From the NCBI GenBank assembly GCA_039654915.1, contig CM077597.1, positions 58,494,001 through 58,558,000 on the forward strand: 64,000 bases of DNA. Direction: 5' to 3'. Each line of letters opens with the position of its first letter. Position 1 is the stretch's first letter. The stretch is from Aquilaria yunnanensis (Eukaryota; Streptophyta; Magnoliopsida; Malvales; Thymelaeaceae). Below the pieces are notes generated by a model. It was not told the origin of the DNA. It did not search any database and saw only the letters and a list, made by a program, of their open reading frames with translations. Shown here one piece after another: positions 33,601 through 43,915 of the stretch. The position numbers and the translations under genes were made by a program.

Positions 33601-36140
33601 ATGTTGATGATATGATAGTAAAAAGCAAGCTGCCCGGCTACCACGTTGCAGATTTGGAGGAAACCTTCCAAAAGCTCAGAGCCTTCGGGATTCGCCTTAA
33701 CCCCGAGAAGTGTATCTTCGGGGTGACGTCGGGAAAATTCCTTGGGTACATGGTATCCGAAAGAGGCATCGACGCCAATCCTGAGAAGATTAAGGCTCTG
33801 CTTGAGTTCCGAACTCCTGCCACAGTCAAAGATGTGCAGAGACTAACCGGAAGAATAACCTCTCTGAGCAGGTTTATTTCCAGGTACGGAGATAGGTGTA
33901 GACCTTTCTTCAAAGTCCTCACAAAGGCAGCAAAGATGGAAGGCGACCTCGGAAGAAACAATCATCCCTGGGATGAAGATTGCCAAAAGGCCTGGGAAGA
34001 ACTCAAAGTCTACCTGGCCAGCCTGCCGACTCTGCGACAACCTCGGGAGGGAGAACCCCTCGTACTGTACCTCGCCGTCACAGAAAAGGCCGTGAGCTCG
34101 GTCCTGGTGAAAGAAGAAGGGCCAAAACAATGGCCGGTCTACTACGTCAGCAAGTCCCTGCATGGCGCCGAAGTCAGGTACCCTTTGCTTCAAAAAGCTA
34201 TATACGCCTTGGTGCTTGCAGGAAGAAGACTGCGACCATATTTCCAGGCTCACCCCATCATCGTCCGAAGTAGTCTACCACTACGGGATGTTATGAAGAG
34301 AGTTGATCATTCGGGAAGGCTCTCCAAGTGGTGCATAGAGCTTGGCGAACACGAAATCACCTATGAGCCTCGGAAGGCCATAAAAGCCCAAGCATTGCCA
34401 GATTTTATCGCCGAAATACCCACCACTGAGGAGAACCACTCAGATCCGAAAGAAGGTGAGCCAGAATGGACCTTGCATGTTGACGGAGCCTCGGGGTCCG
34501 TACACCAGGGAGCTGGAATAGTTATCAGAGGACCCGAAGGCCTAGAGGTGATGAAGGCTATCAAGTTCAGCTTCAACGTTACCAACAATGTGGCTGAGTA
34601 TGAAGCCCTCATAGCGGGATTACGCTTGGCCAGAAAGATTGGCGTGAGAAACTTAAGGGCTCACAGCGATTCCCAGCTGGTAGTTCGGCAGACGGCAGGA
34701 GATTATGGGGCGAAGGACCCAATCTTGGCAAAATACCACGAGCTGGTAACAAAACTCATCCAAGAGTTTGACGCCGTGCGGATCGAAAATGTACCCCGGC
34801 GGAATAACACTGAGGTAGATTGCTTAGCGAAGTCCAAAACATACACCGAGGTGCTAGACCATCCAAGCATCTTCGTGCTAAGCGTAACGACCTCGGGAAT
34901 GGGGTGGAAGGACCCCATAAAGAGATACCTCGCAGAGAATGAGCTTCCCGAAGACGCCGGCAATGCTGCAAGACTGCGAAGACGCGCCGGAAGATTCTTC
35001 CTGATTGGTGAAGAGTTATATCGGCAAGGATATGCAAATCCGCTGCAGAGATGTGTGGGCGAAGAGGATACTGAGATGGTCCTCGAAGAAGTCCACGAAG
35101 GCATGTGCGGCTCGCACATTGGAACTGATGCCCTTGCAGCAGTGATACTCCGCCAAGGATACTTCTGGCCTACCCTGAGAAAGGACGCAAGGCAGTTCGT
35201 CCAGAAGTGCGGTAGTTGCCAGAGACATGCAAAAATCCAGAGGATACCCTCGGAAATGGTAACGTCGGCAGACTATCCTTGGCCCTTCGAAGTCTGGGGT
35301 ATAGACCTCATTGGGCCACTCCCCACAGCGCCCGGAGGCGTGAAATTCTGCGTGGTAGCAGTGGACTATTTCTCAAAGTGGGTAGAGGCAGAACCACTAG
35401 CAACTATCTCGGCAAAAGAGGTGCAGAAGTTCGTATGGAAGAACATCGTATGCAAATTTGGCATACCGAGGGTACTAGTAGCTGATAATGGATCCCAGTT
35501 CATAGACAAAGGATTCCAGGAATTCATCAGCGACCTCGGAATAAAGATGCACTTCGCCCCAGTAGCTCACCCCCAAAGCAATGGGCAGGTGGAAGTATCA
35601 AACAGGACCATAAAAGATGGCCTGAAAAAGAGACTTGGGGAAGCCAAGGCGAAATGGCCAGGAGAACTCCAAAGTGTATTGTGGAGCTACCGAATGACGC
35701 CACGAAGAGCCACAGGGGAAACTCCCTTCTCACTCGTCTTCGGAAAAGAGGCCATTATCCCAATAGAGATAGTTCAGCCTTCAATACGGGTGCAAGTATT
35801 TGATGAAGGCGGAAATGACCTCGGTCTGAGAACTAAGCTCGACCTTGTGGCCGAACACAGAGAAATAGCCGAGCTGAGAAGAAAAGCTTTCCAGCAAAGA
35901 GTGGCCGCGGCTATCAACTTAAAAGCCAGGCCAAAAGAAATCAAAAAAGGAGACCTCGTTCTCCGAAAGGCCGACTTTGCACCCCGAAGGCCATCTCACG
36001 GAGTACTTCGCGCAAATTGGGAAGGACCTTATCTGGTTCTCGCCGAAGTACATAAAGGCGTGTACAAGCTTGGCGACGCCGAAGGCGTAGAATTGAAAAA
36101 CACTTGGCATTCAGACGCCCTAAAAAAATTCTACGCCTAA
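30643..36140 (+). pseudogene. gag-pol: E3 gag-pol polyprotein, two stops and one frameshift
   Basis: The frame runs from the U5 ATG. There is a TGA at 31381-31383 and a TAG at 31621-31623 in gag. A one-base deletion lies near 33290 (GCAGAAACTC where other copies have GCAGCAAACTC) at the start of RT. Otherwise it is complete: zinc knuckle near 32068, DDGS protease near 32480, YVDD near 33605, both RNase H domains, integrase finger and DDE core. The last residues KFYA and TAA are at 36129-36140. Unlike E2 and E4, the codon after LAEV is CAT rather than TGA, so this copy has the full C-terminus. The pol part from 33300 to 36140 is one open frame of 946 codons. Confidence 0.95.
30675..30695 (+). 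other. Primer binding site of E3
   Basis: TTTGGCGCCGTCTGTGGGA starts at the base after the LTR. Confidence 0.85.
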
Positions 36141-36286
36141 GGTTGAGCGGAAGAAATATATTGTACAAAAAATATTCTAAGTACAGGATGGTCCGGAGAA
36201 GAATGGTCTTGAGAAAATTTTTAAGTATACCAAATTGTCCAGGACAAAATTCCGCGAAGGTGCTCGCCACGAAAAAAGCAGATATG

Positions 36287-36782
36287 ACTTCCCGAAGTCC
36301 GTTGAGCCACTATGCTCGGGAAAAATGGGAAACAAGAATCTTGCAAAAGTACTCGGCATAATCAGTGCAGAGAAAATTTTCCGAACACCCTTGAGCGAAC
36401 CTGCTCGGGAAAAAGGGAAAGCAAGAATCTCGCAAAAGTACACGCCAAAACAAAAGCAGAGGTAATTTCCGAACACCCTTGAGCGAACGTGCTCGGGAAA
36501 AAGGGAATGAGTAATCTCGTGAAAATTATCCTAAGTCCCTTGAGCAAATATGCTCGGGACAATAGGAAGACAGAAAAATTTGGCTGAAGGTTTTCCGAAG
36601 GCCCTTGAGCGAACATGTTCGGGATAAAAGGAAACAAAAAACCTGCAAAAGACTTAGCCAAATTTTGACAAACTTTCCAGAAAGTCTCTTGAGCGAGCAT
36701 GCTCGGGACAAAGGAAGGTAAAAAGTTTCTTTGGTTGCAGGTTTTCCGAAAGTCTCTTGAAGCAAACGTGTTCGGGACAGTG
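36287..36782 (+). repeat. Hairpin minisatellite (E3)
   Basis: Seven units of the CCGAA..CTTGAGC..GCTCGGG motif lie between the end of pol (36140) and the end of the antisense gene (36908). This is the complete version of the array shortened in E2. Confidence 0.85.
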
Positions 36783-39088
36783 GAAATGAAGAAACTTGCA
36801 AGAAAGGACTTAGCCAAAAGATTGTTCATTTAGAGCAAATAGCCTTACAAAAGAAGTGCCCAAAGAAGGAGCACAAAGGAGAAAAATAAGAGGAGCCCTA
36901 AGACAAACTAGGGAGAGCCGGGTGGACGAAGACCAGGAAGCTTCAGATGCTCGACCTTGGACCACTGCCACCGAGGTCCCTCAGGAATATTTAGGCCCTC
37001 CAGAAAAGAGAGGTCCAAATCTGGGAACCTCTGCAGCACCTGGTGCCGAGCGAGGCAGAAGCCGTCCTGAAAGGCGACCTTGGCCATGTCATCAGAAGTA
37101 CGTTTTTGAACGCCAAGGACATTGACCTCGTCCCTCAGCTCAGCAACCTCCTCTTCGAGCTCGCTTATCCCCAGCGTCTCTCCGGACTCCTTCTTCAGAG
37201 CCTCGACCTCGGCTTGAAGAGCATTGTTCTCATCCGTCAACCTCGACGCAAGACTGTCAGAAACAGCCTTGTCCTTGACAAGATCTTCGTTGGCGGCGAG
37301 CAGCCCCTTTACTTGGTCGCCGAGGTCGGCAATCTTCCGGGAGGAGTCTTTTTCAAGTTCTTCTCTTTTCTTCGAGAACTCCTCCCGAACGGCAGCAAGT
37401 TGCTGAGAACAATCCGCTGTCAGCTGCTGGTTGCTGGTGATCACCTTCGCAAGCGAAGCCTTCGCTTCACTGAGTTCCCGCGAAGTCGCATCCTTGGAGG
37501 CAGCCTGTCTGGCCACCCAAACTCGGAGAGAACCAGCGTACTCCAGCAGCTACGGCAAGGCAAAAGTCCAGGTTAGTACAAGTCTAAACACTTAGAAAAT
37601 TGAGGAAAAAAGTGTAAAGACTATACCTGAGCAGCATGCTCGGTGACTTTTGCGGCGATGGTATTATCCCCCGGGTGAGCCGCCGCAATGGCCCGGAAGG
37701 AGGCGTCAGTGGTGATCCCCTTCCAAATATCTTTTGTCATCTTCGGACAATCGACGGAGAACAAATTCATATCCTCCGTGATTGTCCAAAAGGGCTCCAA
37801 GGGGATCTTCCCCTCAGGGATTGTGGCAAAGCGCAGGGCCCGTTTCCTCTCATGAATGGCCCTCCAGCCAGCAGTAAGAGGCTCCCCTGAAAGTGAGAAG
37901 GAAGTTAGGAGCAGAAGAAAAATTCGCGAAAGGAAAAGGAGCTAAACTTCGCCTAAAGGCATACCTGGAGGAACCTCGGAGACAGTGTCCTCGGGATCCT
38001 CGGGCCCCTCGGAAGAAAGACCCTTACCCTTCTGCCGGTACCGCTCCTCGGCGGTGGGTACTTCTACCACTACAGTGTTTCTGGGGGCCTCGAGGTCGAG
38101 AGGAGGCACCTCGGCGGAAGTAGCGGGGACCTCGGCCGGTGGAATTTCAATAAGACCAGCGTCTTCGCCAGCTTCTTCTTCCAAAAGCTCTGGCTGAGAA
38201 GGCTGGAGAGCCTTCCTAGCTCGCTTCGCCGAGGGTCCCGCCCCTGTCGTCTTCCTTCTTCGGGAAGCCGCCTTCTTTGTCTGCTCCCCCTTCTCCACTT
38301 GGCCAGAAAAGAGGGCCTTGTAATAAGCGGCAGCCCCATCGCCCATCTCTGAAAAAGAGAAGAAATATCAGCGTAAGTCCGAGGAAAAAGTATAAAGGGA
38401 TGGAAGATTACTCACTTTCGGCAAAAGTTTCGAAAGAAGTCTCCCCCTTAAGGAGCTTGACCAGCCAGGAGTCTTTCCCGGCGTTGGCGGGAGCGGGCAT
38501 ATTGAGGTCAGTCACGTGCTCCTTAACCACTTTCAGCTCCCGAAGGACTTATTCGGTCATCAACCTCCAGTTGATAGGAAAGGGGTAAAGAGCACGAGGA
38601 GAGACCTCGGGAGCCCAGTCAGCGACTGCCCGAATGCGGGCGTCGAAATCCGCGAACACGGAAGCCAACGGTGGGGTCAGCAGCATCCTCGGATCAACGA
38701 CGTCTGCGTTCAGCACTCCCTGAGCCCACCTGGTCGGGACTTCAGACCAGTTCTTATCCACCTTGAGGAAAAAGAACTTAGGCTGCCACCCCCGCCAGCT
38801 ATCCTTCGTGTCGAAGGTGAAGGTGAATTTTTTGCTCCCGGATCCCCGAGGCAGCAGGAAATAGAAGCCACCCTTCGGGACCACATAGAGCTTGTAGTAC
38901 TGCATGAAAATGATGAAGTGGGGCTCTATCCCGAACATGCCACACATGCAGAGGTAGGCGTTAAAATAGCAGTACGCGTTCGGGGGAAGCTGGTTCACAG
39001 CAATGCCATGGAATTGGCAGAACTCGCAAACCACCTTCGGGGGAGGATACCGAAGTCCGGCCTTCAGTTGGGCTCGGAAGACGGTAAC

Positions 39089-39955
39089 TGATGGCCTAGG
39101 GCCTCATCGTTGTGAGTCATGATGACTGTTGAGGAGACTTCTAGGAGGAAGAACGCTTGGAAGGTGAATCGCCCCAAGGAGAGTACCTGAAAAGCTGGTA
39201 AACAGGGTTAGGAGGTCCCCGGAGTGTTTTTCCGGGGGGAGAGCCTCCGACGCCCAAGTCAGTGGTGGCCGGAAGAAGGAGAAAGTCACTAGCTCAAAGA
39301 GAAAGGCAGAAAAGTCTCGCCTGGTATTTTCTCAGGGTGTGGGAGCTGTATATCCGGCCTGCCAACCTCCTGTCAAGTATTTATTTCCTGTATATATAGG
39401 AATACCTAGCCCGTTCAGATCATGACACGTGTGCGGTCGGATGCTCCTGAACGTCTGGGCGTAGGGGACAGATAGTTGGTAACTAGATGGCCTCGAGCCT
39501 TGTGCTGAGACGGGCCATGATATGATTCTGATGGCGTCTGCGCGTCAGGGCGACTTTTTACGTCTGTGGTGGGACGTGTCAGAGGCTTCCTTAAATGCTT
39601 CCTTAAATGCGCCTGCCGTACTCCCGAGGTCCCTGGGCGAGGTCGTCCTCTAGTTCGGACAGAGCCTCTTCGGGAAGCCTACCCTCAGTTCGGGGGTTCC
39701 CAGTTCCAGGGGGTTCCGCCTTCGGGGATATCATATTCGGGCAGCAATGTCTGGTGCCACTTTTCCGAAGGCGCGTTGTTCACAACCTTGGGGGGCGAAT
39801 GGAGTCCTCAAGTTTTACTGGCATGCCGAGGCTCGGAGCTCTCAGGCTATCTCCCGAGGTGCATGATTCCACCTATTCCCGGGAAGCGCCAGTTCTTCTG
39901 GCCGTTGTTGTGGCAGGGTATTCGGCCAGATTGAGGCGACAGCCTTTGGCTATCA
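39089..39955 (-). repeat. 3' LTR of E4 (867 bp)
   Basis: It is bounded on the inside by the reverse complement of the polypurine tract (CATGCCCCCCTCTGG, from 39956) and on the outside by GTAAC. Confidence 0.97.
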
Positions 39956-39968
39956 CATGCCCCCCTCT
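39956..39968 (-). other. Polypurine tract of E4
   Basis: On the minus strand this is AGAGGGGGG then CATG, directly before the LTR, and it would prime plus-strand DNA synthesis. Confidence 0.8.
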
Positions 39969-40794
39969 GGAAAGCCGAAGTGAAGACTTCGGTTTGCATC
40001 TCTTTCCGAGGTTGCCGTTGGGAGTCTTGTTGGGAAGCATAACCTATTCCGAGGTCGCACCTTTTGCCCGAGGGTCTGGGCTGTTCGGCCTTGGCCTATT
40101 CTTTGGTGTCTCCGAGGCAAAGCCTGTACCGAAGATACAACTCTTGCCCAAAAGTCATGGGCTGTTCAGCCATAGCCTGTCTCTTGGTGTCCTCGAGGTG
40201 GCCTGCTTTTTATTTCTGCAGGTCTGATGGCCAAGCGTGTCAGACTGAGCGGCGCGTCTCCATTTCTCAGGGATGTCAAATGACGTGTCCCAATCAGGAG
40301 GCGTGTCCCGATTTTCCAGGCACGTTTGGGGAGGCACGTCCCCCATTTCTGCGCAGCGGTTGACACGTGGCTTCTTGCCATTGGAGGAGAGGCGCGTCAT
40401 TTACAGAGGGCGCGCCTTTTCGGGTGCAGTGGGCAGTTACGGCGACGGTTCGCCTCCAATGGGTACTTATGATGTTCTTTCGGTTACCCACCTTTGGCCT
40501 ATAAATAGCCCATTCCATCATAAGTCCCACTTACTGTTTTTCTGCTCTTTTTCTGCTCTGCCCTCTGTTTTTGCGTTTTATCTTGCTTTCTGTGGCGGAG
40601 CTTCTTTAATCAGAGCTTTTTCCTACCAACTTTCACGACGGCGTCCTCAGGCAAATCTTTTGGTGGGTTTTGATTTCCAGAGTACTTGATTCCTCTGTTT
40701 TTCTGAGTTTTTCTGGAAAACTGTTGTTTTTTCCAAACTCGTCTTCTGAGTTTTTTCTGGAAACTATTTTCTTTTCCATCTCAAACTCTTTTTC
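39969..40794 (+). promoter_or_regulatory. Antisense-gene promoter and 5' leader (E4)
   Basis: TATAAATA is at 40500-40507. A G-box CACGTG lies 136 bp upstream at 40364-40369 within TTGACACGTGGC, and ACGTG or CGTGTC words recur at 40280-40360 (bZIP-type sites by sequence). The leader from about 40530 to 40794 is pyrimidine-rich and has no ATG, so translation would begin at 40795. The stretch from 39969 to 40280 has words like CCGAGG and no gene. Confidence 0.72.
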
Positions 40795-43144
40795 ATGTCT
40801 GCGATGCCTGTTCCCGAGAGCTGGAAACCTCTTCTGGCCCATCCTTGCTGTACCACCCCCGAAAAACTAGAGAGGTGGAAGAAAAAATTCTTTCTTCCAT
40901 CTTACGCTGTGACCAGACTGCCTCGTTCTAGCCATTTTGCTTTTTAAAACCGTGGCGACGAGGTTACCGTCTTCCGAGCCCAACTGAAGGCCGGACTTCG
41001 GTATCCTCCCCCGAAGGTGGTTTGCGAGTTCTGCCAATTCCATGGCATTGCTGTGAACCAGCTTCCCCCGAACGCGTACTGCTATTTTAACGCCTACCTC
41101 TGCATGTGTGGCGTGTTCGGGATAGAGCCCCACTTCATCATTTTCATGCAGTACTACAAGCTCTATGTGGTCCCGAAGGGTGGCTTCTATTTCCTGCTGC
41201 CTCGGGGATCCAGGAGCAAAAAATTCACCTTCACCTTCGACACGAAGGATAGCTGGCGGGGGTGGCAGCCTAAGTTCTTTTTCCTCAAGGTGGATAAGAA
41301 CTGGTCTGATGTCCCAACCAGGTGGGCTCAGGGAGTGCTGAACGCAGACGTCGTTGATCCGAGGATGCTGCTGACCCCACCGTTGGCTTCCGTGTTCGCG
41401 GATTTCGACGCCCGCATTCGGGCAGTCGCTGACTGGGCTCCCGAGGTCTCTCCTCGTGCTCTTTACCCCTTTCCTATCAACTGGAGGTTGATGACCGAAG
41501 AAGTCCTTCGGGAGCTGAAAGTGGTTAAGGAGCACGTGACTGACCTCAATATGCCCGCTCCCGCCATCGCCGGGAAAGACTCCTGGCTGGTCAAGCTCCT
41601 TAAGGGGGAGACTTCTTTCGAAACTTTTGCCGAAAGTGAGTAATCTTCCATCCCTTTATACTTTTTCCTCGGACTTACGCTGATATTTCTTCTCTTTTTC
41701 AGAGATGGGCGATGGGGCTGCCGCTTATTACAAGGCCCTCTTTTCTGGCCAAGTGGAGAAGGGGGAGCAGACAAAGAAGGCGGCTTCCCGAAGAAGGAAG
41801 ACGACAGGGGGGGGACCATCGGCGAAGCGAGCTAGGAAGGCTCTCCAACCTTCTCAGCCAGAGCTTTTGGAAGAAGAAGCTGGCGAAGAGGCTGGTCTTG
41901 TTGAAATTCCACCGGCCGAGGTCCCCGCTACTTCCGCCGAGGTGCCTCCTCCCGACCTCGAGGCCCCCAGAAACACTGTAGTGGTAGAAGTACCCACCGC
42001 CGAGGAGCGGTACCGACAGAAGGGTAAGGGTCTTTCTTCCGAGGGGCCCGAGGGTCCCGAGGACACTGTCTCCGAGGTTCCTCCAGGTATGCCTTTAGGC
42101 GAAGTTCAGCTCCTTTTCCTTTCGCGAATTTTTCTTCTGCTCCTAACTTCCTTCTCACTTTCAGGGGAGCCTCTTACTGCTGGCTGGAGGGCCATTCATG
42201 AGAGGAAACGGGCCCTGCGCGATGCCACAATTCCTGAGGGGAAGATCCCCTTGGAGCCCTTTTGGACAATCACGGAGGATATGAATTTGTTCTCCGACGA
42301 TTGTCCGAAGATGACCAAAGAGATTTGGAAGGGGATGACCACTGACGCCTCCTTCCGGGCCATTGCGGCGGCTCACCCGGGGGATAATACCCTCGCCGCA
42401 AAAGTCACCGAGCACGCTGCTCAGGTATAGTCTTTACACTTTTTTACTCAATTTTTCTAAGTGTTTAGACTTGTACTAACCTGGACTTTTGCCTTGCCGT
42501 AGCTGCTGGAGTACGCTGGTTATCTCCGAGTTCGGGTGGCCAGACAGGCTGCCTCCAAGGATGCGACTTCGCGGGAACTCAGTGAAGCGAAGGCTTCGCT
42601 TGCGAAGGTGATCGCCAGCAACCAGCAGCTGACAGCGGATTGTTCTCAGCAACTTGCTGCCGTTCGGGAGGAGTTCTCGAAGAAAAGAGAAGAACTTGAA
42701 AAGGATTCCTCCCAGAAGATTGCCGACCTCGGCGACCAAGTAAAGGGGCTGCTCGCCGCCAACGAAGATCTTGTCAAGGACAAGGCTGTTTCCGACAGTC
42801 TTGCGGCGAGGTTGACGGACGAGAACACTGCTCTTCAAGCCGAGCTCGAGGCTCTGAAGAAGGAGTCCGGAGAGACGCTGGGGATAAGCGAGCTCGAATA
42901 GGAGGTTGCTGAGCTGAGGGACGAGGTCAATGGCCTTGGCATTCAAAAACGTACTTCTGATGACATGGCCAAGGTCGCCTTTCAGGACGGCTTCTGCCTC
43001 GCTCGGCACCAGGTGCTGCAGAGGTTCCCAGATTTGGACCTCTCTTTTCTGGAGGGCCTAAATATTCCTGAGGGACCTCGGTGGCAGTGGTCCAAGGTCG
43101 AGCATCTGAAGCTTCCTGGTCTTCGTCCGCCCGGCTCTCCCTAG
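40795..43144 (+). pseudogene. E4 antisense gene, four exons, two stops
   Basis: Inferred exons are 40795-41635, 41703-42086, 42165-42424 and 42503-43144. All introns are GT-AG and 67-78 nt long; the exons total 2127 nt, 709 codons with the terminator. Exon 1 carries the domain resembling PF04195 (GIEPHFIIF, YKLYVVPKGGFYF), exon 2 a basic KKAASRRRK-type patch and an acidic Pro/Glu stretch, exon 3 the PFWTITEDMNLF block, exon 4 about 130 residues of coiled coil and the conserved end DGFCLARHQVLQRF. A TAA at 40945-40947 (TCA in E2) and a TAG at 42899-42901 (GAG in E2) break it. The role is unknown; an env-like or chaperone role is not supported by any visible signal or membrane segment. Confidence 0.9.
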
Positions 43145-43271
43145 TTTGTTTTAGGGCTCCTCTTATTTTTCTCCTTCGTGCTCCTTCTTTGGACACTTCT
43201 TTTGTAAGGCAGCGTTTGCTCTAAATGAACAATCTTTTCGGCTAAGTCCTTTCTTGCAAGTTTCTTCATTT

Positions 43272-43769
43272 CCACTGTCCCGAATACGTTTGCTTCAAGA
43301 GACTTTCGGAAAACCTGCAACCAAAGAAACTTTTTACCTTCCTTTGTCCCGAGCGTGCTCGCTCAAGAGACTTTCTGGAAAGTTTGTAAAAATTTGGCTA
43401 AGTCTTTTGCAGGCTTTTTGTTTCCTTTTATCCCGAACATGTTCGCTCAAGGGCCTTCGGAAAACCTTCAGCCAAATTTTTCTGTCTTCCTATTGTCCCG
43501 AGCATATTTGCTCAAGGGACTTAGGAAAATTTTCACGAGATTGCTCATTCCCTTTTTCCCGAGCACGTTCGCTCAAGGGTGTTCGGAAATTACCTCTGCT
43601 TTTGTTTTGGCGTGTACTTTTGCGAGATTCTTGCTTTCCCTTTTTCCCGAGCATGTTCGCTCAAGGGTGTTCGGAAAATTTTCTCTGCACTGATTATGCC
43701 GAGCACCTTTGCAAGATTCTTGTTTCCCATTTTTCCCGAGCATAGTGGCTCAAGGGACTTCGGGAAGTC
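43272..43769 (+). repeat. Hairpin minisatellite (E4)
   Basis: Seven units in the orientation TCCCGAGC..GCTCAAGGG..TTCGGAAA fill the gap between the antisense gene end (43144) and the gag-pol end (43916). Sequence and order match E3. Confidence 0.85.
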
Positions 43770-43915
43770 ACATCTGCTTTTTTCGTGGCGAGCACCTTCG
43801 CGGAATTCTGTCTTGGACAATTTGGTATACTTGAAAATTTTTCTCAAGACCATTCTTCTCTAGACCATTCTGTACTTAGAATATTTCTTGTACAATATAT
43901 TTCTTCCGCTCAACC

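Noticed and set aside
40795..43144. Antisense gene as a DNA-transposon transposase
   Set aside because: The family name contains 'transposon', but I see no DDE or other catalytic motif and no terminal inverted repeats of a DNA transposon around it; the gene sits inside an LTR element.
40795..43144. Antisense gene as an env-like gene
   Set aside because: It is on the opposite strand, lacks a signal peptide, and has no membrane segment unless intron 2 is retained.
43272..43769. Regularly spaced repeats that could suggest a CRISPR array
   Set aside because: The units are imperfect and unevenly spaced, and the locus is a plant retrotransposon; it is a hairpin minisatellite.
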